Below are positions 38,847 through 48,063 of a stretch of 64,000 nucleotides of DNA, in pieces. Source of the stretch: Metabacillus sp. B2-18 (GTDB taxonomy: Bacteria > Bacillota > Bacilli > Bacillales > Bacillaceae). The position numbers were made by a program, and so were the translations under genes. The notes below the pieces were generated by a model that worked only from the letters and a program-made list of their open reading frames with translations, did not search any database and was not told the DNA's origin. Location: assembly GCF_021117275.1 (NCBI RefSeq), contig NZ_CP088245.1:1959501-2023500 (forward strand). The letters are read 5' to 3'. Within the stretch, counting starts at the first letter, position 1, and each line of letters opens with the position of its first letter.

Positions 38847-39889
38847 ATTTAAATCGTTATATGAACTTATTAATTCCTGTAATTGCGGTCATCTTAGGAT
38901 TAATCTCAGGTGCAATTATCATGCTTGTTAGTGGATACAATCCTATTGCTGGATATAGTGCGTTATGGTATGGAATTTTTGGTGACACTTATTATATTGG
39001 TGAAACAGTTAGACAATTAACACCGTATATTCTTACTGGTTTAGCTGTTGCCTTTGCTTATAGAACAGGACTTTTTAACATTGGTGTTGAAGGTCAAGTA
39101 ATCGTTGGCTGGTTAGCAGCTGTTTGGGTTGGTGTTGCGTTTGAGTTACCGGCAATTATACATCTTCCATTAGCAATTATCGCTGCTGGATTAGCGGGTG
39201 CATTATGGGCTTTTGTTCCTGGATTTTTAAAGGCTAGATTTAAAGTCCATGAAGTAATCGTTTCAATTATGATGAACTATGTTGCACTGCACGTAACGAA
39301 TTATCTAATAAGAGAGGTTATTACTGATAACAGTGATTCCACTGACAAAATATTCCCGTCTGCATCACTACGTTCTGAGTTTTTTGAAAGTATAACAGAT
39401 TACTCACGTATGCATTATGGAATTTTTATTGCTTTAATCGGTGCCTTTATTATGTGGTTCTTACTTGAGAAAACAACAAAAGGCTTTGAACTACGAGCTG
39501 TAGGATTTAATCACGATGCAGCACATTATTCTGGTATGAATGTTAGTCGTAACATTGTTCTTTCTATGGTAATATCAGGTGTTTTCGCGGGCGTTGCCGG
39601 GGCTATGGAAGGTCTTGGAACGTTTGAATATGTTTCAGTTAAAAATGGATTTACTGGAATAGGATTTGATGGTATTGCTGTTGCACTTATTGGTGGGAAC
39701 GCTGCAATTGGTATTATCCTATCGGGAGCTTTGTTTGGCGGGTTAAAAGTTGGGGCGTTAAATATGCCTTCTGAAGCTGGTGTTCCAAATGAGCTTGTTG
39801 AAATCATTATTGCGCTTATTATCTTCTTCGTTGCTTCTAGCTATTTTATCCGTTGGATATTATTACGTTTTAAAAAGGAGGGGAAATAA
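38843..39889 (+). CDS. nupP: Nucleoside ABC importer permease 1
   Basis: 348 aa, BPD_transp_2 family permease with about ten hydrophobic segments. Family markers are YRTGLFNIGVEGQ and VHEVIVSIMMNYVALHV, plus RNIVLSMVISGVFAGVAGAM near the end of the core. It forms a heterodimer with NupQ in the membrane, powered by NupO. Start and stop overlap both neighbours closely (ATGA with nupO; nupQ begins at the next base), consistent with balanced synthesis. Confidence 0.92.
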   Translation: MNLNRYMNLLIPVIAVILGLISGAIIMLVSGYNPIAGYSALWYGIFGDTYYIGETVRQLTPYILTGLAVAFAYRTGLFNIGVEGQVIVGWLAAVWVGVAFELPAIIHLPLAIIAAGLAGALWAFVPGFLKARFKVHEVIVSIMMNYVALHVTNYLIREVITDNSDSTDKIFPSASLRSEFFESITDYSRMHYGIFIALIGAFIMWFLLEKTTKGFELRAVGFNHDAAHYSGMNVSRNIVLSMVISGVFAGVAGAMEGLGTFEYVSVKNGFTGIGFDGIAVALIGGNAAIGIILSGALFGGLKVGALNMPSEAGVPNELVEIIIALIIFFVASSYFIRWILLRFKKEGK

Positions 39890-40849
39890 GTGAGCATACT
39901 ACAAGCTTTAGAAATCATTATCCCAACAGCTTTATTCGTTGCGGCTCCACTTATTTTCACTGCACTTGGAGGAGTTTTTAGTGAACGTTCAGGTGTTGTT
40001 AATATCGGTCTAGAAGGTTTAATGGTTATTGGTGCTTTTGTAGGAATTGTATTTAATTTACAGTTCGCTGAAGTATTTGGAAATGCTACTCCGTGGCTAT
40101 CTATCGTTGCTGCTATGGTTGCTGCATCGATCTTTTCATTATTACATGCTGTAGCTTCTATTACGTTTAAGGCAGATCAAGTTGTAAGTGGTGTTGCAAT
40201 TAACTTCTTGGCGGTTGGTTTAACATTATTCCTTGTTAAAAATATTTATGAAAAAGGGCAAACTGATCGAATCAATATTAGTTTTAACAAAATGGATGTA
40301 CCATTATTAAGTGATATCCCGATTATTGGAAAAATATTTTTCTCAGGTGGATATGTAACTTCTTATTTAGCAATTTTCACTGCGATTGTTGTTTGGTATG
40401 TAATCTTTAAGACGCCATTTGGACTTCGTTTACGTTCAGTAGGAGAACATCCAATGGCTGCTGATACTATGGGGATTAATGTAACTAGAATGAGGTATAT
40501 AGGAGTTCTATTAAGTGGTGCATTTGCCGGTTTAGGTGGTGCTGTTTATGCTACCATTATTTCTAGAGACTTTAGTCATGCGACGATAAGTGGTCAAGGA
40601 TTTATGGCACTTGCAGCAGTAATATTTGGAAAATGGCACCCGCTTGGAGCAATGGGAGCAGCTTTATTCTTTGGGCTGGCTCAAGGCTTGAGTATTATAG
40701 GTGGAACAATCCCGTTTTTAAAAGATATCCCAGCTGTTTATTTACTTATCCTTCCTTATGTTTTAACAATTCTTGCATTAACAGGATTTATCGGCCGTGC
40801 TGATTCACCTAAAGCATTGGGAACACCTTATGAAAAGGGAAAACGATAA
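39890..40849 (+). CDS. nupQ: Nucleoside ABC importer permease 2
   Basis: 319 aa permease, second membrane subunit of the BMP-type importer. Its GTG start follows the nupP stop immediately, with GGAGGGG inside the end of nupP. The family text GGVFSERSGVVNIGLEGLMV and FKADQVVSGVAINFLAVGL is clear, as is LSGAFAGLGGAVYATI. It is the last gene of the bmpA-nupOPQ transporter and is closed by a strong terminator. The nup names follow B. subtilis NupNOPQ (guanosine-type uptake); substrate identity here is inferred. Confidence 0.92.
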   Translation: MSILQALEIIIPTALFVAAPLIFTALGGVFSERSGVVNIGLEGLMVIGAFVGIVFNLQFAEVFGNATPWLSIVAAMVAASIFSLLHAVASITFKADQVVSGVAINFLAVGLTLFLVKNIYEKGQTDRINISFNKMDVPLLSDIPIIGKIFFSGGYVTSYLAIFTAIVVWYVIFKTPFGLRLRSVGEHPMAADTMGINVTRMRYIGVLLSGAFAGLGGAVYATIISRDFSHATISGQGFMALAAVIFGKWHPLGAMGAALFFGLAQGLSIIGGTIPFLKDIPAVYLLILPYVLTILALTGFIGRADSPKALGTPYEKGKR

Positions 40850-40851
40850 TG

Positions 40852-40884
40852 AAAAAGCTTCTCCAAACTGGAGAAGCTTTTTTA
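40852..40884 (+). terminator. Terminator after nupQ
   Basis: AAAAAGCTTCTCCA pairs perfectly with TGGAGAAGCTTTTT across a three-base loop (40852-40882) and T residues follow. Confidence 0.85.
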
Positions 40885-40993
40885 CTGTAAACCACCATGC
40901 TGAACTACTGTTACTTAATTCCAGTATATGTTAGACCAATATTACGCAAAATGAACTTGTTAACAAAATAATCTTTAGACAGGTGAAGAAAAT

Positions 40994-42223
40994 ATGGGAG
41001 CACCAAAGAAGCTTGATTTACTTGCATTATCATCTGTTCCTCTTGTTATGACATTAGGAAATTCAATGCTGATTCCTGTTTTACCTCTCATCTCAAAAAA
41101 ATTAAATATTAGTGCCTTTCAGGTATCTTTAATTATTACTGTATACTCGATTGTTGCGATTATTTTAATTCCAATAGCGGGTTACTTATCAGATCGGTTT
41201 GGGCGAAAAATTGTGATGGTTCCATGTTTAATTATTGCTGGGGTAGGTGGAGCGGTTTCTGGATGGGCTTCTTGGAAAATTGAAGATCCTTACATATGGA
41301 TCTTAATAGGACGTGTGCTTCAAGGAATAGGTTCTGCAGGAGCAGCACCGGTCGTTATGCCATTAGTAGGAGATATGTTTAAAAGTGATGAAGAAATAAG
41401 TGCTGGTCTTGGGTTAACCGAAACAGCAAACACTGCAGGTAAGGTGTTGAGTCCAATAATTGGTGCAGCTCTTGCAGCTTTTTTATGGTTCCTCCCGTTT
41501 TGGTTTATTCCTTTTTTTAGTTTAATTAGTGTTTTGTTAGTAGCTTTCCTTGTAAAAGTACCAAAAACAAAGGATAAAGAAGTACAAACAGTTAAGGAAT
41601 TTGCCCACTGTGTAAAAGGTATTTTTAAAGAAAATGGGAAATGGCTTTTTGCCATTTTTACAGTTGGGTGTATTATCATGTTCGTTCTATTTGGAATTTT
41701 ATTTTTCTTGTCGGACATGTTAGAAAAACAATATAACATTAATGGAGTAAAAAAAGGTTTAGTTTTAGCTATTCCATTACTGCCTTTATCGGTTAGTTCT
41801 TTCATATCCGGGAAGAAAATTGGTCAAAATAAAAATTTAATGAAAACGGTTATTATCGCTGGCATGGGATTAGTTACAATTTCGTTTATTGCATTAAGAG
41901 TACAACATACATTGATATTTTTAATTTCTTTCTTAGTTTTAACTGGAATAGGTATTGGGATTACCTTACCAAGTTTAGATGCTTTAATCACAGAAGGAAT
42001 AGAAAAAGAAGAGAGAGGTACAATTACATCAATATATAGTGCAATGAGATTTATTGGTGTTGCAGCAGGTCCTCCAGTTTATTCATACTTAATGTCTACT
42101 AGTGAACATCTTGTCTATTACATTTCTGCAGGTTCAAGTGTGATAGCAGTTATGGTTGTGTTGCTTTTCATCCAAGTTAAGGATCTTGAGAAAGATCCAA
42201 AGCAAATGCCAAAGTTAGCGTAA
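40994..42223 (+). CDS. ymfD: MFS transporter YmfD-like
   Basis: 409 aa major facilitator with about twelve membrane helices. The loop 2-3 signature is GYLSDRFGRKIVMVP and the exporter-type motif C region is GAAPVVMPLVGDMF. In B. subtilis YmfD at this locus has been linked to export of the siderophore bacillibactin, as I recall; no siderophore genes are present here, so the substrate remains open. An AGGTGAAGAAA ribosome site precedes the ATG. It stands alone between two terminators. Confidence 0.82.
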   Translation: MGAPKKLDLLALSSVPLVMTLGNSMLIPVLPLISKKLNISAFQVSLIITVYSIVAIILIPIAGYLSDRFGRKIVMVPCLIIAGVGGAVSGWASWKIEDPYIWILIGRVLQGIGSAGAAPVVMPLVGDMFKSDEEISAGLGLTETANTAGKVLSPIIGAALAAFLWFLPFWFIPFFSLISVLLVAFLVKVPKTKDKEVQTVKEFAHCVKGIFKENGKWLFAIFTVGCIIMFVLFGILFFLSDMLEKQYNINGVKKGLVLAIPLLPLSVSSFISGKKIGQNKNLMKTVIIAGMGLVTISFIALRVQHTLIFLISFLVLTGIGIGITLPSLDALITEGIEKEERGTITSIYSAMRFIGVAAGPPVYSYLMSTSEHLVYYISAGSSVIAVMVVLLFIQVKDLEKDPKQMPKLA

Positions 42224-42252
42224 AGAGACCGAATTTTTTCGGTTTCTTTTTT
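42223..42252 (+). terminator. Terminator after ymfD
   Basis: AAGAGACCGAA (42223-42233) pairs with TTCGGTTTCTT (42238-42248), with one G-T pair and a four-base loop, followed by TTTTG. It overlaps the stop codon of ymfD. Confidence 0.75.
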
Positions 42253-42372
42253 GTATAGAATTTTATGTTAAGAGTCAGGATAAGATAGTAAATAAAAGTG
42301 TATTATTTCCTTTATTATCCTTGTATTGATATAATTACAAACAAATTGAAAATAGAAAAAAGGAGGGTCTTC

Positions 42373-43650
42373 ATGTCTTATTTTCATGAACAGCAAACAG
42401 ATGTAAACGGTCTATCTTTGCATACCGTCTCAACAGCAAAATTCAAAACCAATACCATAGTTCTTAAGTTATTAGCCCCTTTAAATGAACAGGATGTTAC
42501 ATATAGAGCGCTATTACCATATGTACTTCAAAGAGGGACAAAAAATTTCCCGACTAGCACTGTTTTGAGACAACATTTGGATGAATTGTATGGCGCAACA
42601 CTTCATGTAGATTTATCAAAAAAGGGTGAAAATCACATTATATCTTTTCGAATGGAAATTGCAAATGAAAAATTTTTAACAGATGCTACTCCATTATTAG
42701 AACAAGGTATTAAATTTTTATCCGAAATTTTATTGCAACCAGTTACAGAAAATGAAGCATTTCAGGATGAAATAGTTTCTCAAGAAAAACGTACCTTAAA
42801 GCAACGCATTCAATCTGTGAATGATGACAAAATGAGGTATTCAAATTTAAGACTTGTACAAGAAATGTGTAAAAATGAGCCTTATGCTTTACATGTGAAT
42901 GGTGAAACCAAAGATGTAGATAAAATTGATGCAAAATCTTTGTATGAATATTATCAAAAATGCATTCAGACAGATCATATTGATCTATATGTTGTAGGGG
43001 ATCTTGAACAAGATGAAGTAAAAGGGTATGTGAGTAAATATTTTACTTTTGACAACAGCCGTGAGCCTGTAGTCCAAACCCCATATAAAAAAGAAATAAA
43101 AGAAAAAGAAGTAATCGAAGAACAGGATGTAAAGCAAGGTAAGTTAAACATCGGCTATCGAACAAATAGTACGTATAAAGATGAGGATTACTATGCTCTG
43201 CAGGTCTTTAACGGAATTTTTGGTGGCTTTTCTCATTCGAAACTATTTATCAATGTACGTGAAAAAGCGAGTTTAGCTTATTATGCAGCATCAAGGGTAG
43301 AAAGTCATAAAGGATTACTAATGGTTATGTCGGGAATTGAGGTTCAAAATTATGATCAGGCAGTTTCCATTATTAAAGAACAGATGGCAGCAATGAAAAA
43401 CGGAGATTTCACTGAACAAGAGTTTGAGCAAACCAAGGCTGTAATTCGAAATCAATTACTAGAAACTGTAGATACTGCTTATGGCTTAGTTGAAATTGTT
43501 TACCATAACGTTATCGCAAATATAAATCGGTCATTTGAGGACTATTTAAATGGAATTGAAAAGGTATCAAAAGAAGAAGTAACTAAAGTTGCTCAAAAGG
43601 TTGAGCTAGATACAATTTATTTCTTAAAAGGAATGGGGGGAACGGCATGA
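42373..43650 (+). CDS. ymfF: M16-like peptidase homologue without zinc motif
   Basis: 425 aa from ATG 42373 (MSYFHEQQTDVNGLSLH), preceded by AGGAGGG; the in-frame start at 42298 lacks a site. It has the M16 fold (LPYVLQRGTKNFPTSTVLRQ in the first domain, INVREKASLAYYAASRVES in the second), but at the place of HxxEH it has no histidine pair, so it should not bind catalytic zinc. It overlaps ymfH, which keeps the motif, by four bases. This looks like the inactive partner of a two-subunit peptidase, as in other paired M16 enzymes. Confidence 0.9.
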   Translation: MSYFHEQQTDVNGLSLHTVSTAKFKTNTIVLKLLAPLNEQDVTYRALLPYVLQRGTKNFPTSTVLRQHLDELYGATLHVDLSKKGENHIISFRMEIANEKFLTDATPLLEQGIKFLSEILLQPVTENEAFQDEIVSQEKRTLKQRIQSVNDDKMRYSNLRLVQEMCKNEPYALHVNGETKDVDKIDAKSLYEYYQKCIQTDHIDLYVVGDLEQDEVKGYVSKYFTFDNSREPVVQTPYKKEIKEKEVIEEQDVKQGKLNIGYRTNSTYKDEDYYALQVFNGIFGGFSHSKLFINVREKASLAYYAASRVESHKGLLMVMSGIEVQNYDQAVSIIKEQMAAMKNGDFTEQEFEQTKAVIRNQLLETVDTAYGLVEIVYHNVIANINRSFEDYLNGIEKVSKEEVTKVAQKVELDTIYFLKGMGGTA

Positions 43651-44936
43651 CAACAAATCCTATTCGCTTCGATCAATTACAAGAATCATTATATTACGAG
43701 AAAATGTCAAATGGGCTTGATGTCTATGTGTTACCTAAAAAAGGTTTTAACAAAACTTATGCCACTTTTACGACGAAATATGGATCAATTGATAATCAAT
43801 TTGTCCCTTTAAATGAAAATGAGATGATTTCTGTACCCGATGGGATTGCTCATTTTCTTGAACATAAATTATTTGAAAAGGAAGATGGAGATGTATTTCA
43901 GCAGTTTAGTAAGCAAGGTGCTTCTGCAAATGCTTTTACATCCTTCACTCGAACAGCTTATTTATTTTCAAGCACAAGCTCAGTTGAAAAAAACCTAGAA
44001 ACATTAATTGATTTTGTGCAAGATCCCTATTTTTCAGAAAAAACAGTGGAGAAAGAAAAGGGAATTATCGGGCAAGAAATAAATATGTATGATGATAATC
44101 CTGATTGGCGTTTATATTTTGGATTAATTCAAAATTTGTATCAAAATCATCCTGTTAGAATTGATATTGCCGGAACCGTTGATTCTATTGCTAAAATTAC
44201 GAAGGATTCCTTGTATGAATGCTATAACACGTTCTACCATCCAAGTAATATGCTCTTATTTGTTGTAGGTGCAGTTGAACCTGAGGAAATATTAAATCAG
44301 GTAAGAACTAACCAAGGTAAAAAAGATTTCACAGCTCAACCAGAAATAAAAAGGGAATTTCCAGATGAACCACTTGGGGTATTTAAAAAAATTGAGAAAT
44401 TAAAAATGAATGTTCAAAGCTCAAAATGTTTAGTCGGATTGAAAGCTAAAAACCCTAATCGAGTGGGGAAAGAGTTGTTGAAATTTGAGCTTTCTATGAA
44501 TATTATTCTCGATATGCTCTTCAGTAAAAGTTCAAAGCACTACGAGGAATTATATAAAGAAGGTTTAATTGATGACACATTCAGCTATGATTATACAGAA
44601 GAAAAAGGATTTGGATTTGCTATGATCGGTGGAGATACGGAAAATCCAGATCTCCTTGCAGACAAAATTAAACAAGTATTATTTAGTGCCAAAAAAGATG
44701 GTGTGGACTTCACAACATTCCAGGCGACTAAAAAGAAAAAAATTGGGGCATTTTTGAGAGCCGTTAATTCACCAGAATACATTGCCAATCAATTTACACG
44801 CTATGCATTTAATGAGATGAACCTATTTGATGTAGTCCCAATGTTAGAATCATTAACTCAAGAAGATATAACTAACGTATTACAAGAAGCAGTAGATGAA
44901 GAGTTATTTTCAGTATGTCAAGTGGTACCAAAATAA
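43647..44936 (+). CDS. ymfH: M16-family zinc peptidase YmfH
   Basis: 429 aa. The inverted zinc motif is intact in AHFLEHKLFEKEDGDVFQ, with the distal acidic ligand in GIIGQEINMYDDNPDW. The start codon overlaps the ymfF stop (ATGA) and GGGGGGAA lies just ahead. With YmfF it probably forms a heterodimer in which YmfH is the catalytic chain. The natural substrate in Bacillus is not established; related pairs mature peptide products. No peptide-precursor gene is visible beside it. Confidence 0.9.
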   Translation: MTTNPIRFDQLQESLYYEKMSNGLDVYVLPKKGFNKTYATFTTKYGSIDNQFVPLNENEMISVPDGIAHFLEHKLFEKEDGDVFQQFSKQGASANAFTSFTRTAYLFSSTSSVEKNLETLIDFVQDPYFSEKTVEKEKGIIGQEINMYDDNPDWRLYFGLIQNLYQNHPVRIDIAGTVDSIAKITKDSLYECYNTFYHPSNMLLFVVGAVEPEEILNQVRTNQGKKDFTAQPEIKREFPDEPLGVFKKIEKLKMNVQSSKCLVGLKAKNPNRVGKELLKFELSMNIILDMLFSKSSKHYEELYKEGLIDDTFSYDYTEEKGFGFAMIGGDTENPDLLADKIKQVLFSAKKDGVDFTTFQATKKKKIGAFLRAVNSPEYIANQFTRYAFNEMNLFDVVPMLESLTQEDITNVLQEAVDEELFSVCQVVPK

Positions 44937-44944
44937 TTTATTGG

Positions 44945-44973
44945 AGAGATCTGACTCAGTCAGATCTTTTTTC
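44945..44973 (+). terminator. Terminator after ymfH, with CTGACTCAGTCAG core
   Basis: AGATCTGACT (44947-44956) and AGTCAGATCT (44958-44967) form a perfect palindrome around one base, followed by TTTTT. The core shares TGACTC with other hairpins in the window. Confidence 0.75.
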
Positions 44974-45064
44974 TGTATAATAGGGAAGCGGCAATTTAAT
45001 TCACTTTAAAAGGAAGCTAACGGTAGTTACATAACATATAGAATGATTATTAAAGGAGTAAGTT

Positions 45065-45781
45065 ATGGATAAATACGCACTTATAACTGGAGCGAGTGGT
45101 GACATTGGCATTGCTATCTCCAAAAAATTAATTAGTGAGGGGTATCATTTATATGTCCATTATCATCAGAATGAAAAGGTATTAAAGGAGTTAAAAGGCT
45201 TGTATAATGACAACTTAATTCTTCCGATTAAAGCTGATCTGACAAGCAAAACGGGTGTACAAGAGTTACTTGGACATATAAAGATGCCTGTTGAATTGGT
45301 TGTGTTTACTAGTGGTATGAGTCATTATGGGTTGGTAACAGATCTAAATGATGTAGAGATTGATCAAATGGTAGAACTACATATAACGAGTCCATTTCGC
45401 ATAATACAAAAGCTAATACCTTCGATGATTACAAACCGTAAAGGTAATATCCTGTTTATATCCTCTATTTGGGGGATTACAGGTGCTTCTTGTGAGGTTT
45501 TGTATTCAATGGTGAAAGGTGGACAAAATGCTTATGTGAAGGCTCTCGCAAAAGAGCTTGCACCAAGTCATATTAGAGTTAATGCCATTGCACCAGGAGC
45601 GATATCTACTAAAATGCTTGCTCAATTTACGGATGAGGAAATAATTGAACTTCAAGAAGAAATTCCATTAGGAAGATTAGGCACACCTGATGAAATTGCA
45701 GAGGCTGTTATTTTTTTAGCGTCAGAAAAATCCTCTTATATTACAGGTCAAGTTATTTCCGTAAATGGTGGATGGATTTAA
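45065..45781 (+). CDS. ymfI: Short-chain dehydrogenase/reductase YmfI
   Basis: 238 aa classical SDR. The cofactor loop is TGASGDIGIAIS (residues about 8-19), the catalytic serine is in LFISSIWG, and the Tyr-Lys pair is in YSMVKGG; IRVNAIAPGAIST follows. The length and motifs fit an NAD(P)H-dependent oxidoreductase of the FabG type. The substrate is unknown. It is a conserved member of the ymf cluster, with AAAGGAG before the ATG. Confidence 0.9.
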   Translation: MDKYALITGASGDIGIAISKKLISEGYHLYVHYHQNEKVLKELKGLYNDNLILPIKADLTSKTGVQELLGHIKMPVELVVFTSGMSHYGLVTDLNDVEIDQMVELHITSPFRIIQKLIPSMITNRKGNILFISSIWGITGASCEVLYSMVKGGQNAYVKALAKELAPSHIRVNAIAPGAISTKMLAQFTDEEIIELQEEIPLGRLGTPDEIAEAVIFLASEKSSYITGQVISVNGGWI

Positions 45782-45852
45782 AAAGAAATTTGTATAAAAT
45801 ACTCCTCCCCTTGGAACAATAATTTTGTATCAATTAAAAAGGAGGAACTCCT

Positions 45853-46110
45853 ATGTCTGTATTAGAAAATTGGAATGAGTGGAAAAATTTCCTTGGTGAT
45901 CGTTTAGATCATGCCCAAAACGAAGGAATGAACGATCAAGTTATTTCTAACTTAGCGTTTGAAATTGGTGATTATTTAGCGAAGCAAGTAGAAGCTAAAA
46001 ACCCACAAGAAAAAGTACTAGCAGATTTATGGAGTGTAGCTTCTGAACAAGAACAACATGCGATTGCAAACATGATGGTGAAACTTGTTCAAAACAATGG
46101 TTCGCACTAA
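45853..46110 (+). CDS. ymfJ: DUF3243 protein YmfJ
   Basis: 85 aa, acidic and helical, with the family text NWNEWKNFLGDRLDHAQNEG and LADLWSVASEQEQHAIANMM. No catalytic motif or membrane segment. The function is unknown. A strong AAAAAGGAGGA ribosome site and a terminator directly after the stop indicate a well-translated small protein that can be made apart from ymfK. Confidence 0.87.
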   Translation: MSVLENWNEWKNFLGDRLDHAQNEGMNDQVISNLAFEIGDYLAKQVEAKNPQEKVLADLWSVASEQEQHAIANMMVKLVQNNGSH

Positions 46111-46134
46111 GAGAGGAGAGATCCTCTCTTTTTC
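46110..46134 (+). terminator. Terminator after ymfJ
   Basis: AGAGAGGA (46110-46117) pairs with TCCTCTCT (46122-46129) over a four-base loop, followed by TTTTTC. The stem begins at the last base of the stop codon. Confidence 0.8.
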
Positions 46135-46262
46135 TTTGATAAAACGAGGGTTTGTACTTTAGTCGAGAAATCATTTTATCTTATACGTTTCTTTCTCTCT
46201 TTCTTCTTTGAGGAAAATCATTTATTATAAATAATAGTGGTTGTTAAAGAGGAGGGTTTAAT

Positions 46263-47054
46263 TTGCCATATGAGTGGTATTTGGAATATGAAATTCAAAA
46301 GAACCGTCCCGGTTTATTAGGTGATGTGTCTTCCTTGTTAGGAATGTTGGCAATTAATATTATTACAATTAATGGTGTTGACGATTCCCGTCGGGGTCTT
46401 TTACTAAAATGTGAAAGTAATGATCAGGTCCGCAGACTTGAATCAATTTTAAATACAATGGATAACATAACTGTTACAAAGCTTAGAGTTCCAAAACTTC
46501 GTGATCGATTAGCGGTTCGACATGGTCGTTATATTCAAAGAGATGCAGACGACAAAAAAACTTTCCGGTTTGTGCGTGACGAACTTGGACTATTGGTTGA
46601 TTTTATGGCAGAATTATATAAACAAGAAGGTCATAAGTTAATTGGAATTCGCGGAATGCCTCGGGTTGGAAAAACAGAATCAATTGTGGCCTCTAGTGTT
46701 TGTGCTAATAAAAAATGGTTGTTTGTTTCTTCTACGTTACTTAAACAAACCATTCGTAGCCAGTTGATTGCCGATGAATATAGTGAAGATAATGTGTTTA
46801 TTATCGATGGAATTGTTTCAACGAGAAGAGGATCTGAAAAACACTTACAGCTTGTAAGAGAAATTATGAGGCTTTCTGCTACTAAGGTTGTTGAGCATCC
46901 TGATATATTTGTACAGAATACAGAGTATACAATTGATGATTTTGATTACATAATAGAAATTCGCAACGAGCCTGACGAGGAAATTACATATAAAGATGTT
47001 GAAGAGGGACCAACAATGTTCGACTCTTCAAGTCTTTCAGGATTTGACTTTTAA
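46263..47054 (+). CDS. ymfK: DUF3388 protein YmfK: ACT-like domain plus P-loop
   Basis: 263 aa with a TTG start (MPYEWYLEYEIQKNRPGLLG) after GAGGAGGG. The N-terminal 75 residues look like an ACT domain: beta strand, RPGLLGDVSSLLGMLAINI helix, then INGVDDSRRGLLLKCES. The C-terminal part has a Walker A-like loop in GMPRVGKTESIV (near residue 130) and a possible acidic strand VFIIDGI. The arrangement suggests ligand-sensing coupled to nucleotide binding, but this is inference. Conserved beside rodZ in Bacillus; the function is unknown. Confidence 0.87.
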   Translation: MPYEWYLEYEIQKNRPGLLGDVSSLLGMLAINIITINGVDDSRRGLLLKCESNDQVRRLESILNTMDNITVTKLRVPKLRDRLAVRHGRYIQRDADDKKTFRFVRDELGLLVDFMAELYKQEGHKLIGIRGMPRVGKTESIVASSVCANKKWLFVSSTLLKQTIRSQLIADEYSEDNVFIIDGIVSTRRGSEKHLQLVREIMRLSATKVVEHPDIFVQNTEYTIDDFDYIIEIRNEPDEEITYKDVEEGPTMFDSSSLSGFDF

Positions 47055-47070
47055 TTATGGGGTGTTACGG

Positions 47071-47943
47071 TTGAGTGAACTAGGAAATCGACTGAAACAA
47101 GCAAGAGAAGAAAAGAATATGAGCTTGGACGATCTCCAGGAAATAACAAAAATTCAAAAGCGTTACTTGATAGGCATTGAGGAAGGCAATTATGCTATGA
47201 TGCCTGGTAAATTTTATGCAAGAGCATTTATAAAGCAATATGCTGAAGCAGTTGATTTAGATCCGGAAATGCTGTTTGAAGAATACAAGAACGATGTACC
47301 AAGCACACACAAGGAAGATGTTCCTGAGCAGTTATCAAGAGTAAGAACACATAAACAATTGCCAAAATCTGCGTCTAAATTTATAGACTTTTTACCTAAA
47401 CTTCTAACGATAGCTGTAGTTGTAGTAGTGGCTATTTTATTATGGTTATGGAGACAAGATGCAGCTGAAGACAATGCTAATAATGAAAACAAAATGGCTG
47501 AAGCAAATGATGTTGAATTTGAAATAGTAGAAAATACGACAACAACAGATGAACAGGCTAACGAAGAAGAAGCTGCCCAGGAAGAGGCGCCAAAAGAGGA
47601 AGCAGCAGAACCAGAAGAACCTGAAACACCTGCTCAAAGCCTGTCTGTAGTGGAAGGAACAACAACGACTTATGAGCTATCAGGTGCTGAAGAGTTTCAG
47701 CTGGAAGTTGTTGCAAAGGATCGGACATGGGTTAGAGTTAGAAACGGAAAAGGTAAAACATTCTATGGAGAAGAAATCCCTAAAGGTGAAACAAAAGTAA
47801 ATGATCTAACTGCAGAATCAGAAATAACAATTAGAGTTGGAAATGTACCAGGGACAGACTTGAAAATTAATGGTGAGCTCCTGCAATTTCAAGATACAAA
47901 AACCACGCCACAGGACATTACCATCATTTATAAGAAAGAATAG
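47071..47943 (+). CDS. rodZ: RodZ-like cell-shape protein (YmfM)
   Basis: 290 aa from TTG 47071 (LSELGNRLKQAREEKNMSLD) with GGGGTG about seven bases ahead. An N-terminal cytoplasmic Xre-type helix-turn-helix (about 1-75, IEEGNYAMMPGKFYARAFIK) is the MreB-binding part. It is followed by a basic linker, one membrane helix (about 110-130, LLTIAVVVVVAILLWLW), an acidic Glu/Ala-rich linker (about 135-190) and a C-terminal extracytoplasmic DUF4115 domain. It connects MreB filaments to the wall-synthesis machinery. It precedes pgsA, as in B. subtilis (ymfM). Confidence 0.93.
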   Translation: MSELGNRLKQAREEKNMSLDDLQEITKIQKRYLIGIEEGNYAMMPGKFYARAFIKQYAEAVDLDPEMLFEEYKNDVPSTHKEDVPEQLSRVRTHKQLPKSASKFIDFLPKLLTIAVVVVVAILLWLWRQDAAEDNANNENKMAEANDVEFEIVENTTTTDEQANEEEAAQEEAPKEEAAEPEEPETPAQSLSVVEGTTTTYELSGAEEFQLEVVAKDRTWVRVRNGKGKTFYGEEIPKGETKVNDLTAESEITIRVGNVPGTDLKINGELLQFQDTKTTPQDITIIYKKE

Positions 47944-48018
47944 GGGACTGACTCAGGAAGAAGAGTATGAACCACTACATTATTAGTAGAGGTTCATACT
48001 CCCTAATGGGGTCGTCCC
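47944..48018. repeat. Two-tier hairpin (GACTGACTC family) between rodZ and pgsA
   Basis: The outer arms GGGACTGACTC (47944-47954) and GGGTCGTCCC (48009-48018) pair with one bulged base and one G-T pair. The inner arms GAGTATGAACC (47963-47973) and GGTTCATACTC (47991-48001) are perfect. Only a short T-run (ATTTTG) follows. Confidence 0.7.
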
Positions 48019-48063
48019 ATTTTGCATGTAAATGCTTGAGTTCAATAAAATGGAGGAATATAC

